From: Streptomyces sp. HUAS 15-9
GTDB taxonomy: Bacteria > Actinomycetota > Actinomycetes > Streptomycetales > Streptomycetaceae
Assembly (NCBI RefSeq): GCF_025642155.1
Contig: NZ_CP106798.1
Coordinates: 2,480,001 to 2,544,000 of the forward strand
DNA: 64,000 nucleotides
Reading direction: 5' to 3'
Position 1 is the first letter of the stretch; each line of letters opens with the position of its first letter. Made by a program: the position numbers and the translations under genes. Of this stretch, positions 18,592 to 26,549 are shown one piece after another. The notes beneath the pieces are model-generated. The model ran no database searches and was not told the DNA's origin. It saw nothing but the letters and a program-made list of their open reading frames with translations.

Positions 18592-19305
18592 TCACGTCGT
18601 CGCCGGGAGCAGGGACGCCGCGTGGGTGAGGAGCTCCTCGTAGATCTCGGGGCGGTCCTTGTCGATCACCGGGTAGCCGGCCCCGAAATCGCCGCCCAGC
18701 CAGTGGGCCTCGATTCCGGGGTTGGCGCTGTTCGTGCCGTCGTGCAGGAAGATGTGCGGGCTGCAGTTGACACGGTCGTCGCGGGCCGCGTCGTACTGGG
18801 CCATCACGGCCGCGCGGGACGACCCGGTGTCCAGGGCCGCGGCCAGCCGGCCGACGTCGACGGTGCCCGTCCGCTCGGCGATGTCGAGGATGACGTGGCG
18901 CAGCGAGATGCACCGGCCCTCGGCCCAGAAGGCGCGGCGCAGGGCTCGGTCGAGGCGTTCGCTCGCCTCCCAGCTCTGTGCCTTGGCCGCCTGCACCGCC
19001 TCGTGCGCGGGGAGCATGGTGACCGGGTAAGTCCAGTCGGGGCCCTGCCACAGGCGCCAGCCGGCGTCCGGTTCCACCGCGCCGAGCACCGAGATCTCGG
19101 AGTCGACGCCGGGCCGGGCGTTGACCTCGCGGTTGAACAGCTCCAGCGGGAAGGCCCGGAAGTCGAACCGGATGCGTCCCGCCAGGCCCAGCCGGTGCCG
19201 GGTCTCGTGCAGCCGGTGCACCGCGACATGGGCGAACGAGCAGTTAAGGTCGGTGAAGACGGCGATGGTGTCGGCGGTCGCGGGCAGCCGCGGGTCGTCG
19301 CTCAT
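18592..19305 (-). CDS. DsbA/GST-kappa-like thioredoxin-fold protein, last gene of the arginine-to-nitroimidazole-type operon
   Basis: The 237-aa protein opens with a thioredoxin-fold strand and an active-site-like turn (IAVFTDLNCSFAHVAVHRL), carries a helical insert and ends with NCSPHIFLHDGTNSANPG, the cis-Pro region of DSBA domains. Only one Cys is at the CxxC position (CSFA), as in 2-hydroxychromene isomerase or FrnE-like relatives, so simple disulfide exchange is unlikely. Its ATG overlaps the TGA of the preceding Rieske-methyltransferase frame (ATGA), showing translational coupling. Its role in the pathway is unknown. Confidence 0.8.
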   Translation of the reverse strand: MSDDPRLPATADTIAVFTDLNCSFAHVAVHRLHETRHRLGLAGRIRFDFRAFPLELFNREVNARPGVDSEISVLGAVEPDAGWRLWQGPDWTYPVTMLPAHEAVQAAKAQSWEASERLDRALRRAFWAEGRCISLRHVILDIAERTGTVDVGRLAAALDTGSSRAAVMAQYDAARDDRVNCSPHIFLHDGTNSANPGIEAHWLGGDFGAGYPVIDKDRPEIYEELLTHAASLLPATT

Positions 19306-20598
19306 GAGGTCTCCCCAGGCCGGGTGCGCTGGTCGAAGCGGGCGATGGTGACGTCGCCGGAGACGACACCGCCCCGCCACCGGTAGACCTGCCCGAAGGA
19401 GTCCTCCCCCGTCGGTACGCCCCGGCTGAAGGTGACGGCGATACGGTCGCCGCGCCGTACCGCGACCGGCTCGGCGACCGGCAGGTAGGCGTGCTTCCAG
19501 CTGTCGGAGGTCGTACGGGCCCCCGGGGTCGTCCGCGCCGATGTCGTCGCCGGAGATGTCCAGGGCGACGGTGTCGGACAGGTCGGCGACGAAGTAGCCC
19601 TGGAAGCCGGTGAACACGCCGTCGCGCTGGACGATGTGGACGAGCGGCACGCTGTACTCGGCCGGGTGCCCGCCGCCGTCCCGGAAGTCGTAGCGGCGCA
19701 GCAGCCGGGGTGCGGCGAGCCGGGCGGCGGCCGGGACGACCGTGTCGTAGTAGAGGTCGAACGGGTTGCGCGCGCCCCGGCGGCGCAGCAGTTCGGCGAA
19801 GCCCGCGCGGCTGTCGGCGTCCTGGGGCGCGCCGTCGCGCAGCTGGGCGTGGGCCTGTTCGGCGGCCACGGGGACGAGATAGCTCTCGACCGCGCGCGGC
19901 AGCATGGCCCCGCCGGGACGCAGGAAGCGCCGGCGGGCGTCGTCGAGGATGGCGGCGCAGTTCTCGTTGTCGGCGAGGTTGCCCATGATCTCGGAGACGA
20001 CGAGGTCGACGGGTTCGGGCAGCTCCAGGTCGAAGGAGATGCCGGACAGCGGGTGGAAGCGGTCGCCGAATCCGGCGGCGGCGAGCCGGTCGGCCGCGGT
20101 GACGAGGATCTTCTCGTTGAGGTCGATGCCGTAGACCCGGGCGGCGCCGGCCTCCAGCGCCCAGCGGGCCAGGATGCCGGTGCCGGTGCCGAGGTCGAGC
20201 ACGGTCGCGCCGGGTCGTACCGCCTCGGTGATCGCGGTGCGGTACGCGGTCATGCGCAGCCGGTCGCCGAGCATCAGGTCGTGGAAGCCGTCGTCCCAGT
20301 CCAGGAGCCGCTCGGAGGCCGGCAGCCACACCTGCTCGGGCCGGTAGCTCTGGCCGAGGACACCGGTCCGGTGGACGGTGAGCGACGTCTCGGCGGGGCC
20401 GGTCACCGGACATCCGGAGGCCAGGTCGAAGCTGCTGCGGTGCAGGGGGCAGGTGATGCGCAGGGTGCGTGGGTTGACGTACCCGTGGACGAGGCGGCCC
20501 AGCCGGTGCGGGCACGCCGCGTCGATCTCGAACTCGCGGCCCGCGACCGTGACCAGGACCCGGTCGCCGGGGAGTTCTTCGAGCACCGCGTCGCTCAT
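19302..20598 (-). pseudogene. Rieske [2Fe-2S]-methyltransferase fusion, frameshifted
   Basis: An N-terminal Rieske domain has both ligand pairs (AACPH and TCPLH, residues about 28-50). It is followed by a class I SAM methyltransferase with VLDLGTGTGILARWALEAG and VVSEIMGNLADNEN, resembling protein-arginine methyltransferases. The frame breaks near 19517-19530 in the run CCCCGGGGGCCC. Removing one base restores DDPGARTTSDSWKHAYLPV and runs to the TGA at 19302. The intact product would be about 431 aa. The start ATG 20598 overlaps the upstream stop. The break could be a sequencing error or a real mutation. S. cattleya azomycin-type clusters contain accessory genes beyond rohP-S; correspondence is inferred. 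Confidence 0.75.
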
Positions 20599-21431
20599 AC
20601 CGCCTCCCGGGCCCGGGTCACAGCCGCGTCGAAGGCGCCGCCGATCAGCTCGGACAGCAGCTGGGCGCCGATCCACAGCCGGGTGGGATCGATGCCGCCG
20701 GCCGCTTCGCACTCCTTGATCGCCAGCTGCATCTCCCGCATGTGGAAGGTGTCGATGTGCAGATGCTCGGTGTAGTAGCGGCCGTTCACGATGCCGAGGC
20801 GTTCGCAGGCGCGGGCCTGGACGGTGAAGGCGTCGGGGATGCTGGCCTCCAGGTAGGCGAGGGCGCCGAGGAAGCAGTCGATGTCCTCCGCGCGCTGGGT
20901 GAGCCAGTAGAAGACGTTGAGGAACTGGTAGGTCTCATCGCCGGTGGTGTCGAGGTGGCTCTCCAGGTCCTGGGGCAGGCCGAGTTCGGCGAGCAGGTCG
21001 AGATAGAGCTGGGAGTGGGCCTGGCGCTGGTTGCCGCAGCCGAACTCGTCGATGAGGACGCGCATCACGGCCATCTGGGCGCGCAGTGGCAGCCGGGGTA
21101 TCGCGGGGAAGAAGTTCTGTGCCTCGGTGAGTCCGTCGAGCGCGAACTCCCGGACGACGTGGGTGAATTCCTCGCGGGTGGCCTTCTCGGCGAGATAGCT
21201 GCCGGCCGGGCTGCCCGCGCGCTCGCGTGTCAGCAGTTCGTCGAGTCGTATGAGCCACTCGGCGCGGGTGGCGAGAGGTTCGGTGCGCTCGGTGAGGCGG
21301 GCCAGCAGCGGGCCGATCCACTCGGCCTCGAGCTCCTCGATGCGCGCGACCGTCCCGGCCGTGGGCCGGGCGCGGTTGAGCAGGAACAGCCGCTTGTGCG
21401 GGCTGTCGGTGGGGTGTGCGGTGACGTTCAC
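20595..21431 (-). CDS. Haem-oxygenase-like diiron oxygenase, candidate RohS-type N-oxygenase
   Basis: This 278-aa all-helical protein has the ligand pattern of haem-oxygenase-like diiron oxidases: E103 (TEAQNF), E129 and H139 (DEFGCGNQRQAHS), and H225-D227-H230 (EHLHIDTFHMRE). In azomycin biosynthesis RohS of this fold oxidises 2-aminoimidazole to 2-nitroimidazole. The neighbours fit that pathway, so this role is inferred from fold plus context. GTG 21431 has AAGGAGGT upstream and overlaps the aldolase stop (GTGA). The downstream Rieske-methyltransferase start overlaps its own stop. Confidence 0.8.
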   Translation of the reverse strand: MNVTAHPTDSPHKRLFLLNRARPTAGTVARIEELEAEWIGPLLARLTERTEPLATRAEWLIRLDELLTRERAGSPAGSYLAEKATREEFTHVVREFALDGLTEAQNFFPAIPRLPLRAQMAVMRVLIDEFGCGNQRQAHSQLYLDLLAELGLPQDLESHLDTTGDETYQFLNVFYWLTQRAEDIDCFLGALAYLEASIPDAFTVQARACERLGIVNGRYYTEHLHIDTFHMREMQLAIKECEAAGGIDPTRLWIGAQLLSELIGGAFDAAVTRAREAV

Positions 21432-22480
21432 CGCGGGACCTCCTTGTCCATGGGCTCCGGGACCTCCCGGGCGGTTTCCAGGACTCCGCGTCGGTGCAGT
21501 TCGGTCTTGAGGGTCAGGTACCAGTCGTCGCGGTCGAGGCCGTACCGGGCGCACGCCTCGGTGAGCCGGGCGGCGTCCGCGGCGGCCGGCTCGCCGAGCA
21601 GGGCCCGGCACAGCCCGGGTTCGACGTTGCCGAGGGCGACGACGCAGCCGCCCAGGGCCTGTTGCGAGGGTCCCGTCGTCCGCCCGGAGGGCGGGCCCTG
21701 CGGCGTCATGGGGGTCCCCCCTGCTCGAGCGCAGTCGAGAGCTTGGGGGAGCGTGCTCTCGGCGTGCCGGGTGCAGGCCCTCGTACTGGATGTACTTGGG
21801 TCTGTGCCCGGTGCGGCGAGTGGGGGTCCCCCCTGCTCGAAGAGCTTGGGGGAGCGTGCCGGGCGTCGACGGGCAGGCGGGACTCTCGCAACAGGCCCTG
21901 GCGACCCGCACTCCAGGAGCAGGTGTTCCAGCCCCTGGAGTACGGGCACGCCGGGGTGGGCCGCGATCAGTTCCCGGGTGGCGCGGGGGTCGCCCGCCGA
22001 GTCCTTGACCGCGGCGATGCCGGGCAGTGCGCAGATCCGCAGCAGGGTGTCCCGGTCGAGTGAGTTTCCCGAGGCCCAGGACTCGTGGTAGACGATCACG
22101 GGCAGGCCACTGGCCCGGGTGAGGTCCGTGAAGTGGCGGACCATGTCCTCCTGGCGCACTCCGGGCCCGTACGGCGTGGTCGCCACGACCGCGGCGGCGC
22201 CGAGTTCCTCGGCGGCGCGGGCGCGGGCGGCGACCTCGGCCGTGGTGGGCCGCAGGATGCCCGCGAACACCGGCAGCCCGTCGGCGTGCCGGACGGTCGC
22301 CGCGACCATCGTCCGCCACTGGCGGTCCGTCAGCCGGGTGCCCTCACCGGTGCTGAGCGCCGGAAGCAGGGCGTCGGCGTGCGGCCGCAGCGTCGCGACC
22401 AGTCGGGCCACCCCGTCCTCGGACACATCCCCCGTGTCCGTGACGGGGGTGACCAGTGCGACCGTCAGTCCCCCGATCAC
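21428..22480 (-). CDS. Dihydrodipicolinate-synthase-like aldolase (candidate RohR) with a MITE-derived insert
   Basis: The TIM-barrel protein keeps the family's catalytic residues: Tyr131 (VIVYHES), the Schiff-base Lys159 (IAAVKDSAG) and the ALSTGEGTR loop. In the azomycin route RohR cleaves 4-hydroxy-2-ketoarginine into guanidinoacetaldehyde and pyruvate. About 84 residues encoded by a 250-bp element interrupt the barrel between ECGS and GCVVALGNVEPG; without it the protein would be about 267 aa. The frame stays open (350 aa) but activity is doubtful. GTG 22480 is chosen for its GAGAGGAG site 9 nt upstream. A GTG at 22546 that overlaps the preceding stop is an alternative. Confidence 0.8.
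   Translation of the reverse strand: MIGGLTVALVTPVTDTGDVSEDGVARLVATLRPHADALLPALSTGEGTRLTDRQWRTMVAATVRHADGLPVFAGILRPTTAEVAARARAAEELGAAAVVATTPYGPGVRQEDMVRHFTDLTRASGLPVIVYHESWASGNSLDRDTLLRICALPGIAAVKDSAGDPRATRELIAAHPGVPVLQGLEHLLLECGSPGPVARVPPARRRPARSPKLFEQGGPPLAAPGTDPSTSSTRACTRHAESTLPQALDCARAGGTPMTPQGPPSGRTTGPSQQALGGCVVALGNVEPGLCRALLGEPAAADAARLTEACARYGLDRDDWYLTLKTELHRRGVLETAREVPEPMDKEVPR
21709..21757 (+). repeat. SPKL-EQG repeat, long copy, within the MITE-like element
   Basis: GGGGGTCCCCC is followed by TGCTCGAGCGCAGTCGAG and AGCTTGGGGGAGCGTGC. This is the fullest copy in the window and can fold on itself. Confidence 0.75.
21821..21860 (+). repeat. SPKL-EQG repeat, short copy, within the MITE-like element
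   Basis: This copy has the same ends as 21709-21757 but a shorter centre (CTGCTCGAAGAGCTTGG). On the minus strand it encodes SPKLFEQGG. Confidence 0.75.
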
Positions 22481-22542
22481 CGTGCGGTCTCCTCTCGACA
22501 TCTCGCCGGGCCCCTGCGACGGGGCCCGGGACGGGCCGACGC

Positions 22543-23076
22543 TCACAGGACGCCGGCCGGGACGCGCAGCACGAGCGACTGGCGGTAGAGCGCTTCGAGC
22601 GGTTCGGGGAAGACGGGTTCCGGCCCGTCGACCGGTGCGGGCGCCCGCACCGCGAGCCCCGTGTGGTGCGGCAGCCGGGGGCTCGCGCTGTGCAGCAGCC
22701 CCTTGCGGTTGCCGACCATGCCGAGCAGCAGCCGTTCATGTGCCGGGAGCCGCTGCAAAATCCCCTCGCCGTCCAGCGCCCACCGCAGGTCGGCCTCGTC
22801 GTAGCCGAGGCGGCGGATGTCCATGAGGGTGTGCAGGTTGTCCATGAACGGGTAGTAGGCGTCCTGGAGTTCACGGCCGTAGCCCCAGATGACGTCGTCG
22901 CAGCGGCCGACCTGCTCCAGGCTCATCACCAGCGTGCGGTCCAGACGGGCGGCGAAGAACGCCTTGCAGGCGATCCGCAGGGTGTCGTCGGCGCTGTTCA
23001 TGCCGAGGAACAGGGCGGCGTCGGCGTATTCGTCCGCGGATCCGGCATGCTCGCCGGCGGGCGGCTCAGCCGGCAT
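22543..23076 (-). CDS. Unrecognised 177-aa protein of the operon (position of RohQ)
   Basis: The protein starts [12 protein letters not shown] and then has [36 protein letters not shown] and [20 protein letters not shown]. It has no signal peptide or membrane helix and no motif that I can assign with certainty. It may belong to a Streptomyces DUF with a PIN-like start. It overlaps the upstream aminotransferase-fold gene by 11 bp and its stop overlaps a possible GTG of the aldolase gene, so it is translated with the pathway. In S. cattleya the second gene, rohQ, is reported as the enzyme that dehydrates the cyclised intermediate to 2-aminoimidazole. The match here is by position only. Confidence 0.65.
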   Translation of the reverse strand: MPAEPPAGEHAGSADEYADAALFLGMNSADDTLRIACKAFFAARLDRTLVMSLEQVGRCDDVIWGYGRELQDAYYPFMDNLHTLMDIRRLGYDEADLRWALDGEGILQRLPAHERLLLGMVGNRKGLLHSASPRLPHHTGLAVRAPAPVDGPEPVFPEPLEALYRQSLVLRVPAGVL

Positions 23077-24253
23077 GACGGTCGAGCACCTCGCGCATCC
23101 GCACCATCGCGTCGGCGAACGTGCGCGGTTCACGGGCCAGGGCGAAGCGGACATAGGACTCGCCCTTGTCGGGCTGGCTCCAGAAGAAGTAGCGGCCGGG
23201 CAGGACGTAGACCTCGGCTGCGCCCAGGACGCGCTGCAGCTCGGTGGCGGTCAGCTCGGGGTGGTTGATGCGGGCCCAGGCGACGCTGACGTCGGCGACC
23301 GGGTTCTGGAGTTCGAGGACGGTGCCGTCGAGGGCCTTGCCGATGGCGTCCCGGTTGACGCCGAGCACCTCGCGGACCGAGCCGAGCTGGTCGGCGCGGG
23401 AGTCCTCGACGTACTGCGTGAGCATGTTGAGGACGAACGGCGAGACGTTGAGCAGGACGCTGGTGTGCAGGTTGTACACGTCCTCGTGGATGTCGTCGCT
23501 GGGCGTGATCATGGCCGCCTTGGCGTCCTGCACCGGCCAGGTCTTGCCGGTGTCCTCGATGGCCAGGTAGGACACGCCGGAGCTCTCCAGCAGTTCGTAG
23601 ACGTCGAACCGCTCCAGTTCGGAGCCGAACAGGGTGAAGGAGGCGAAGCAGAAGTCGAAGATCAGCAGCTTGTTGTGGTCCTTGCAGAACCGTACGACCT
23701 CCTCGAAGCCCCGGCGCCCGTACTGCAGCAGTGTGAAGCCCGTGGGGTTGTTGGGGTCGACCAGGAACAGCGCGTCGGTGCGCACCCGGCGCTTGAGCTC
23801 GGCGTATATACGGTCGGGGTCGTGCAGCGCGGCCTCGTCGATCGGGTAGAGCGGTACGCCCATGTTGTCGAGGACGTCGTAGAGGTTGTCGAAGCAGGGC
23901 TCGACGAGGGTCACCGACATCCGCTGCTGCTTGAGGTACATGCCGGCGACCATGGTGGAGATGGACGCGGCGTAGGAGAGCATCGTCTTCCTGCGTGCCA
24001 GCGCGGTCCGCTGGCCGTGGAGGCGGAAGAACGACTCGATGAACCGCTGTTCGTAGGTGGCCTGCAGCCCGTTCTCCGCCTCGTACCACAGCTCGGGCAG
24101 CCGGGAGACGATGTCCTGCTGGGTGGCGGACTGGCGCTGGTGGGTGTGGGCGTCGGCCAGGTTGAAGCGGGTGCGCAGGGCCTGGATCTCGTGCTGGGTC
24201 AGATCGGTGAACTGCCGGTTGTCGGAACCGACCAGGGTGCTGTGCGGGTTCAC
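23066..24253 (-). CDS. PLP-dependent L-arginine oxidase/hydroxylase of the MppP/RohP type
   Basis: This 395-aa fold-type I PLP protein resembles MppP. The N-terminal arginine-pocket motif ([16 protein letters not shown]) matches the NxADGHxxQ segment of that family. [15 protein letters not shown] and the PLP lysine K237 (IEDTGKTWP) follow in order. MppP and RohP use O2 to turn L-arginine into 4-hydroxy-2-ketoarginine, unlike true aminotransferases. It is the first gene of six on this strand. GTG 24253 has GGAGGAAGC just upstream. An ordinary class I/II aminotransferase is the main alternative, made less likely by the N-terminal motif and context. Confidence 0.8.
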   Translation of the reverse strand: MNPHSTLVGSDNRQFTDLTQHEIQALRTRFNLADAHTHQRQSATQQDIVSRLPELWYEAENGLQATYEQRFIESFFRLHGQRTALARRKTMLSYAASISTMVAGMYLKQQRMSVTLVEPCFDNLYDVLDNMGVPLYPIDEAALHDPDRIYAELKRRVRTDALFLVDPNNPTGFTLLQYGRRGFEEVVRFCKDHNKLLIFDFCFASFTLFGSELERFDVYELLESSGVSYLAIEDTGKTWPVQDAKAAMITPSDDIHEDVYNLHTSVLLNVSPFVLNMLTQYVEDSRADQLGSVREVLGVNRDAIGKALDGTVLELQNPVADVSVAWARINHPELTATELQRVLGAAEVYVLPGRYFFWSQPDKGESYVRFALAREPRTFADAMVRMREVLDRHAG

Positions 24254-24873
24254 GCTTCCTCCGGGTCATGTGCGGGAACAACCTTGTGGAGACAGACGTG
24301 CTGAACCGCTTCGGACCGCTCTTCCGGGTCCGGGCGGCGATGACCTCACCGGCCGCGGACATACGTGCCCGTGCCGCGGCGGCAGCGGTGGTGCGAGGTG
24401 GCGGCGACTGCCGGGTACGAAGCGCCCGGCGGCTCGCGGGGGCGGCCTCTCAGCGGGTGAAAGGTGCCTACTTCCCGGCCGAGAAGCCCGGATCGACGTG
24501 CGCGGAATCTCTGATCCCTGCCATGTGTCCCCCGTCCGTTCCCCCGTGTGCGGACTCCGGTCCGCATCCGTACGATTACACAGCCGTTCTCGAACGGACA
24601 AGTGAAACAGGCCAGTTGTGAACTTCTCTTTCCCTGCCTGTCACTGCCGCGTCCGGCGACCGGAGCCGACTGTACGTTCACCGCTCCGAAACCTGTCAAG
24701 TTCCCAGGTCAGAGCGGGAGTTGGGGTTCTGAGGGCATGCCTGACGGCGGGCCCGGCACGGTGCCGAACCCGCATGGCGAAGGGCGGCCCGGGTCAAATG
24801 CCGGGCCGCCGCAGGACATGACAACCAGCCATGTGGAGGGTGGGGATCGATCACCCTCCGGGCGGCCGGTGGC
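24254..24873. other. 620-bp stretch without a convincing gene
   Basis: This gap must hold the promoter of the arginine-oxidase operon at its left side. It includes a 6-bp inverted repeat CCGTTC-TC-GAACGG at 24584-24597 and a terminator hairpin at 24783-24810. Open frames here have no ribosome site or protein-like composition. Confidence 0.6.
24783..24810. terminator. Terminator downstream of the YceI gene
   Basis: A perfect 10-bp stem GGCGGCCCGG/CCGGGCCGCC has an 8-nt loop, about 65 bp past the YceI stop on the minus strand. Confidence 0.65.
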
Positions 24874-25452
24874 TCAGGCCTCCCGCACCGCCTCGATCTC
24901 CAGCGAGAGCTCGATCTCCTTGGAGACGAGGATGCCGCCGGTCTCCAGGGCCATGTTCCAGGTCAGTCCCCAGTCCTCCCGGTTGATCTTCCCGCGGGCG
25001 GAGAACACCGTCCGGTCGCCGCCCCACGGGTCGCGGGCGTAGCCCAGGTAGTCGACGTCGAGCGAGACCGGGTGGGTCACTCCCTTGATCGTCAGATTGC
25101 CGTCGAGCCTGCCGCTCTTGCCGTCCCAGGTCACGGAGGTGGACTCGAAGACGGACTGCGGGTGCTTCTCCGCGTCGAAGAAGTCACCCGACCGCAGATG
25201 GTCGTCGCGGGTCTGGTCCCCGCTCTCGACGCTGGCCATGTCGATCACCGCGGTCACCCTGCTGTCCTCGGGCCGCTCGCCGATGCGGACGGTGGCGTCC
25301 ACACCGGTGAACCGGCCGCGCACCTTGGTCAGCATGAAGTGGCGTCCCATGAAGCCGACTTCGGCGTGTCCAGGGTCGACCTTCCAGGTGCCGGCCGCCG
25401 GGAGTTCCACACCGTCGACCAGGCGGGTCGGTGTCGTTGCGCTTTCGGTCAT
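24874..25452 (-). CDS. YceI family polyprenyl-binding-type protein
   Basis: The 192-aa lipocalin-like protein has the family features: GTWKVDPGHAEVGFMGRHFML, VDATVRIGERPEDSRVTAVI, the acidic segment HLRSGDFFDAEKHPQSVFES and LTIKGVTHPVSLDVDY. There is no signal peptide, so it is cytoplasmic, unlike E. coli YceI. YceI proteins bind isoprenoid lipids in an eight-stranded barrel. It lies 52 bp downstream of the rhodanese gene in the same orientation, and both are probably controlled by the divergent MarR. Confidence 0.92.
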   Translation of the reverse strand: MTESATTPTRLVDGVELPAAGTWKVDPGHAEVGFMGRHFMLTKVRGRFTGVDATVRIGERPEDSRVTAVIDMASVESGDQTRDDHLRSGDFFDAEKHPQSVFESTSVTWDGKSGRLDGNLTIKGVTHPVSLDVDYLGYARDPWGGDRTVFSARGKINREDWGLTWNMALETGGILVSKEIELSLEIEAVREA

Positions 25453-25504
25453 CGGTCGTACCCTCTTCCCTCTTCCGACTTCCTCGTCACTGGCCGGCTC
25501 GGTG

Positions 25505-25831
25505 TCAGGCGGACTCGGTCGGCAGCCCGGCGCCGATCCAGTCCTCCTTGCCGTCCTTGTACGTGTAGACCCGCTCGTAGCCGAGCTCGATGAGCCGCTT
25601 GGCGGCGATCCCCGAGTTCGGGCAGGTGGTGCCCGTGCAGTAGACGATCACCTCGGCCTGCTTGTCGGGCAGCAGCCCGGGCGCGAGGGTGTCCACCTCG
25701 TCGAGCGGCAGATTGCGGGCGCCCGGCAGGTGGGCCTCCTTGTAGTACGACTCCGGCAGGGCCTCCAGGACCGTCACCGCGCCGGCGTCGATCTTCTGCT
25801 TGACCTCGTCACGGGTCAGGTTCTGCGCCAT
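25505..25831 (-). CDS. Single-domain rhodanese-like protein
   Basis: The 108-aa protein is one rhodanese domain with the catalytic loop VYCTGTTCPNSGIAAKRL, whose first Cys is the likely persulfide carrier; a second Cys lies five residues on. PGARNLPLDEVD and the C-terminal KDGKEDWIGAG are also typical. ATG 25831 has GGAGG 6 nt upstream. Rhodanese plus YceI under a MarR repressor is a usual actinobacterial arrangement for electrophile or quinone stress, which is inference here. Confidence 0.92.
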   Translation of the reverse strand: MAQNLTRDEVKQKIDAGAVTVLEALPESYYKEAHLPGARNLPLDEVDTLAPGLLPDKQAEVIVYCTGTTCPNSGIAAKRLIELGYERVYTYKDGKEDWIGAGLPTESA

Positions 25832-25898
25832 GTGGCACCTCCGATGAAGACTCGCACTCCGTGCGCACCCACGTGGCCGTACCCCGGCCCCCATTTCC

Positions 25899-25938
25899 GT
25901 GCGTGCGCACACACCATAACCAGTGTGTGCGCACGCAC
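25899..25938. promoter_or_regulatory. MarR-type operator, perfect 16-bp inverted repeat
   Basis: GTGCGTGCGCACACAC (25899-25914) and its exact inverse (25923-25938) are split by 8 nt. The octamer GTGCGCAC occurs in each arm and a third time at 25861-25868. The site lies 23 bp before the marR start and 68 bp before the divergent rhodanese start, ideal for joint repression. Confidence 0.85.
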
Positions 25939-25961
25939 GCAACGGCGGGTAGAATCGACCG

Positions 25962-26417
25962 ATGGCTGACCGGGACTACGGACTAGAGGCATGGCGGGCG
26001 ATGCTGCTCGCCCACAACGCCGCCCTGCGCGCGATCGAGAGCGACGTCCAGCGCGACGGCCGCGTCCCCCTCACGTGGTACGACGTACTGCTCGAGCTCA
26101 AGGCCGCCGGCGAGGAGGGCCTGCGCATGCAGGAAGTCGCCAACCGCGTCGTCCTCAGCCGCACCCGGGTCAGCCGCCTGGTCGACGACATGGTGCGCGC
26201 CGGGCTGGTGCGCAAGATGCCCGATCCGCACGACCGCCGGGTGTCCTGGGCGGCCATCACCGACGAGGGCGCCGCCGCGCTGCGTGCCACCGCGCCGGTG
26301 TACCTGCGCAGCATCCACCGCCACTTCTCGGCGCACCTGACCGACGACGACGCCCAGGTCGTCGCCCAGGCGCTGCACAAGGTCGCGCAGCGGGACGACG
26401 GCGTGGAGTGCGTCTGA
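25962..26417 (+). CDS. MarR family transcriptional regulator
   Basis: The 151-aa winged-helix protein has the MarR core: LTWYDVLLELKAAGEEGLRM, QEVANRVVLSRTRVSRLVDDM and the wing PDPHDRRVSWAAITDEG. It probably dimerises on the inverted repeat just upstream and represses both itself and the rhodanese-yceI genes. No cysteine is available for thiol sensing except one near the end (VECV), so a small ligand or that Cys could be the signal. ATG 25962 is the only sensible start. Confidence 0.93.
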   Translation: MADRDYGLEAWRAMLLAHNAALRAIESDVQRDGRVPLTWYDVLLELKAAGEEGLRMQEVANRVVLSRTRVSRLVDDMVRAGLVRKMPDPHDRRVSWAAITDEGAAALRATAPVYLRSIHRHFSAHLTDDDAQVVAQALHKVAQRDDGVECV

Positions 26418-26549
26418 CCCGGTCGCCGGCGCACACCCGCGCCCACCGGGAATCTTTGCCGGTATCAGGGCCGATCGGGACCTGTTCATGGCGGTCGGCA
26501 GGTGCACACTGGACAGCGGGACGAGTGCCTGACTGCGGGGTGATGCAAG

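Larger units (their letters stand above)
21652..21901. mobile_element. MITE-like element with 26-bp terminal inverted repeats inside the aldolase gene
   Basis: The left end (21652-21677, starting CCAGGGCCTGTTGCGAG) and the right end (21876-21901, ending CTCGCAACAGGCCCTGG) are inverted repeats matching at 24 of 26 positions. The 250-bp interior has no transposase gene. It contains two copies of the SPKL-EQG repeat. No convincing target duplication flanks it. Peptides such as PKYIQYEG read from its interior strand are, from memory, scattered in Streptomyces proteins, which fits a dispersed element. Confidence 0.8.

Noticed and set aside
24584..24597. CCGTTC-TC-GAACGG as a possible SOS (LexA) box
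   Set aside because: The actinobacterial SOS box is GAAC-N4-GTTC; here the half-sites are in the opposite order with a 2-nt spacer.
24268..24621. A 117-codon open frame upstream of the arginine-oxidase operon
   Set aside because: Composition and lack of a ribosome site argue against coding; an antisense frame of similar length is equally open.
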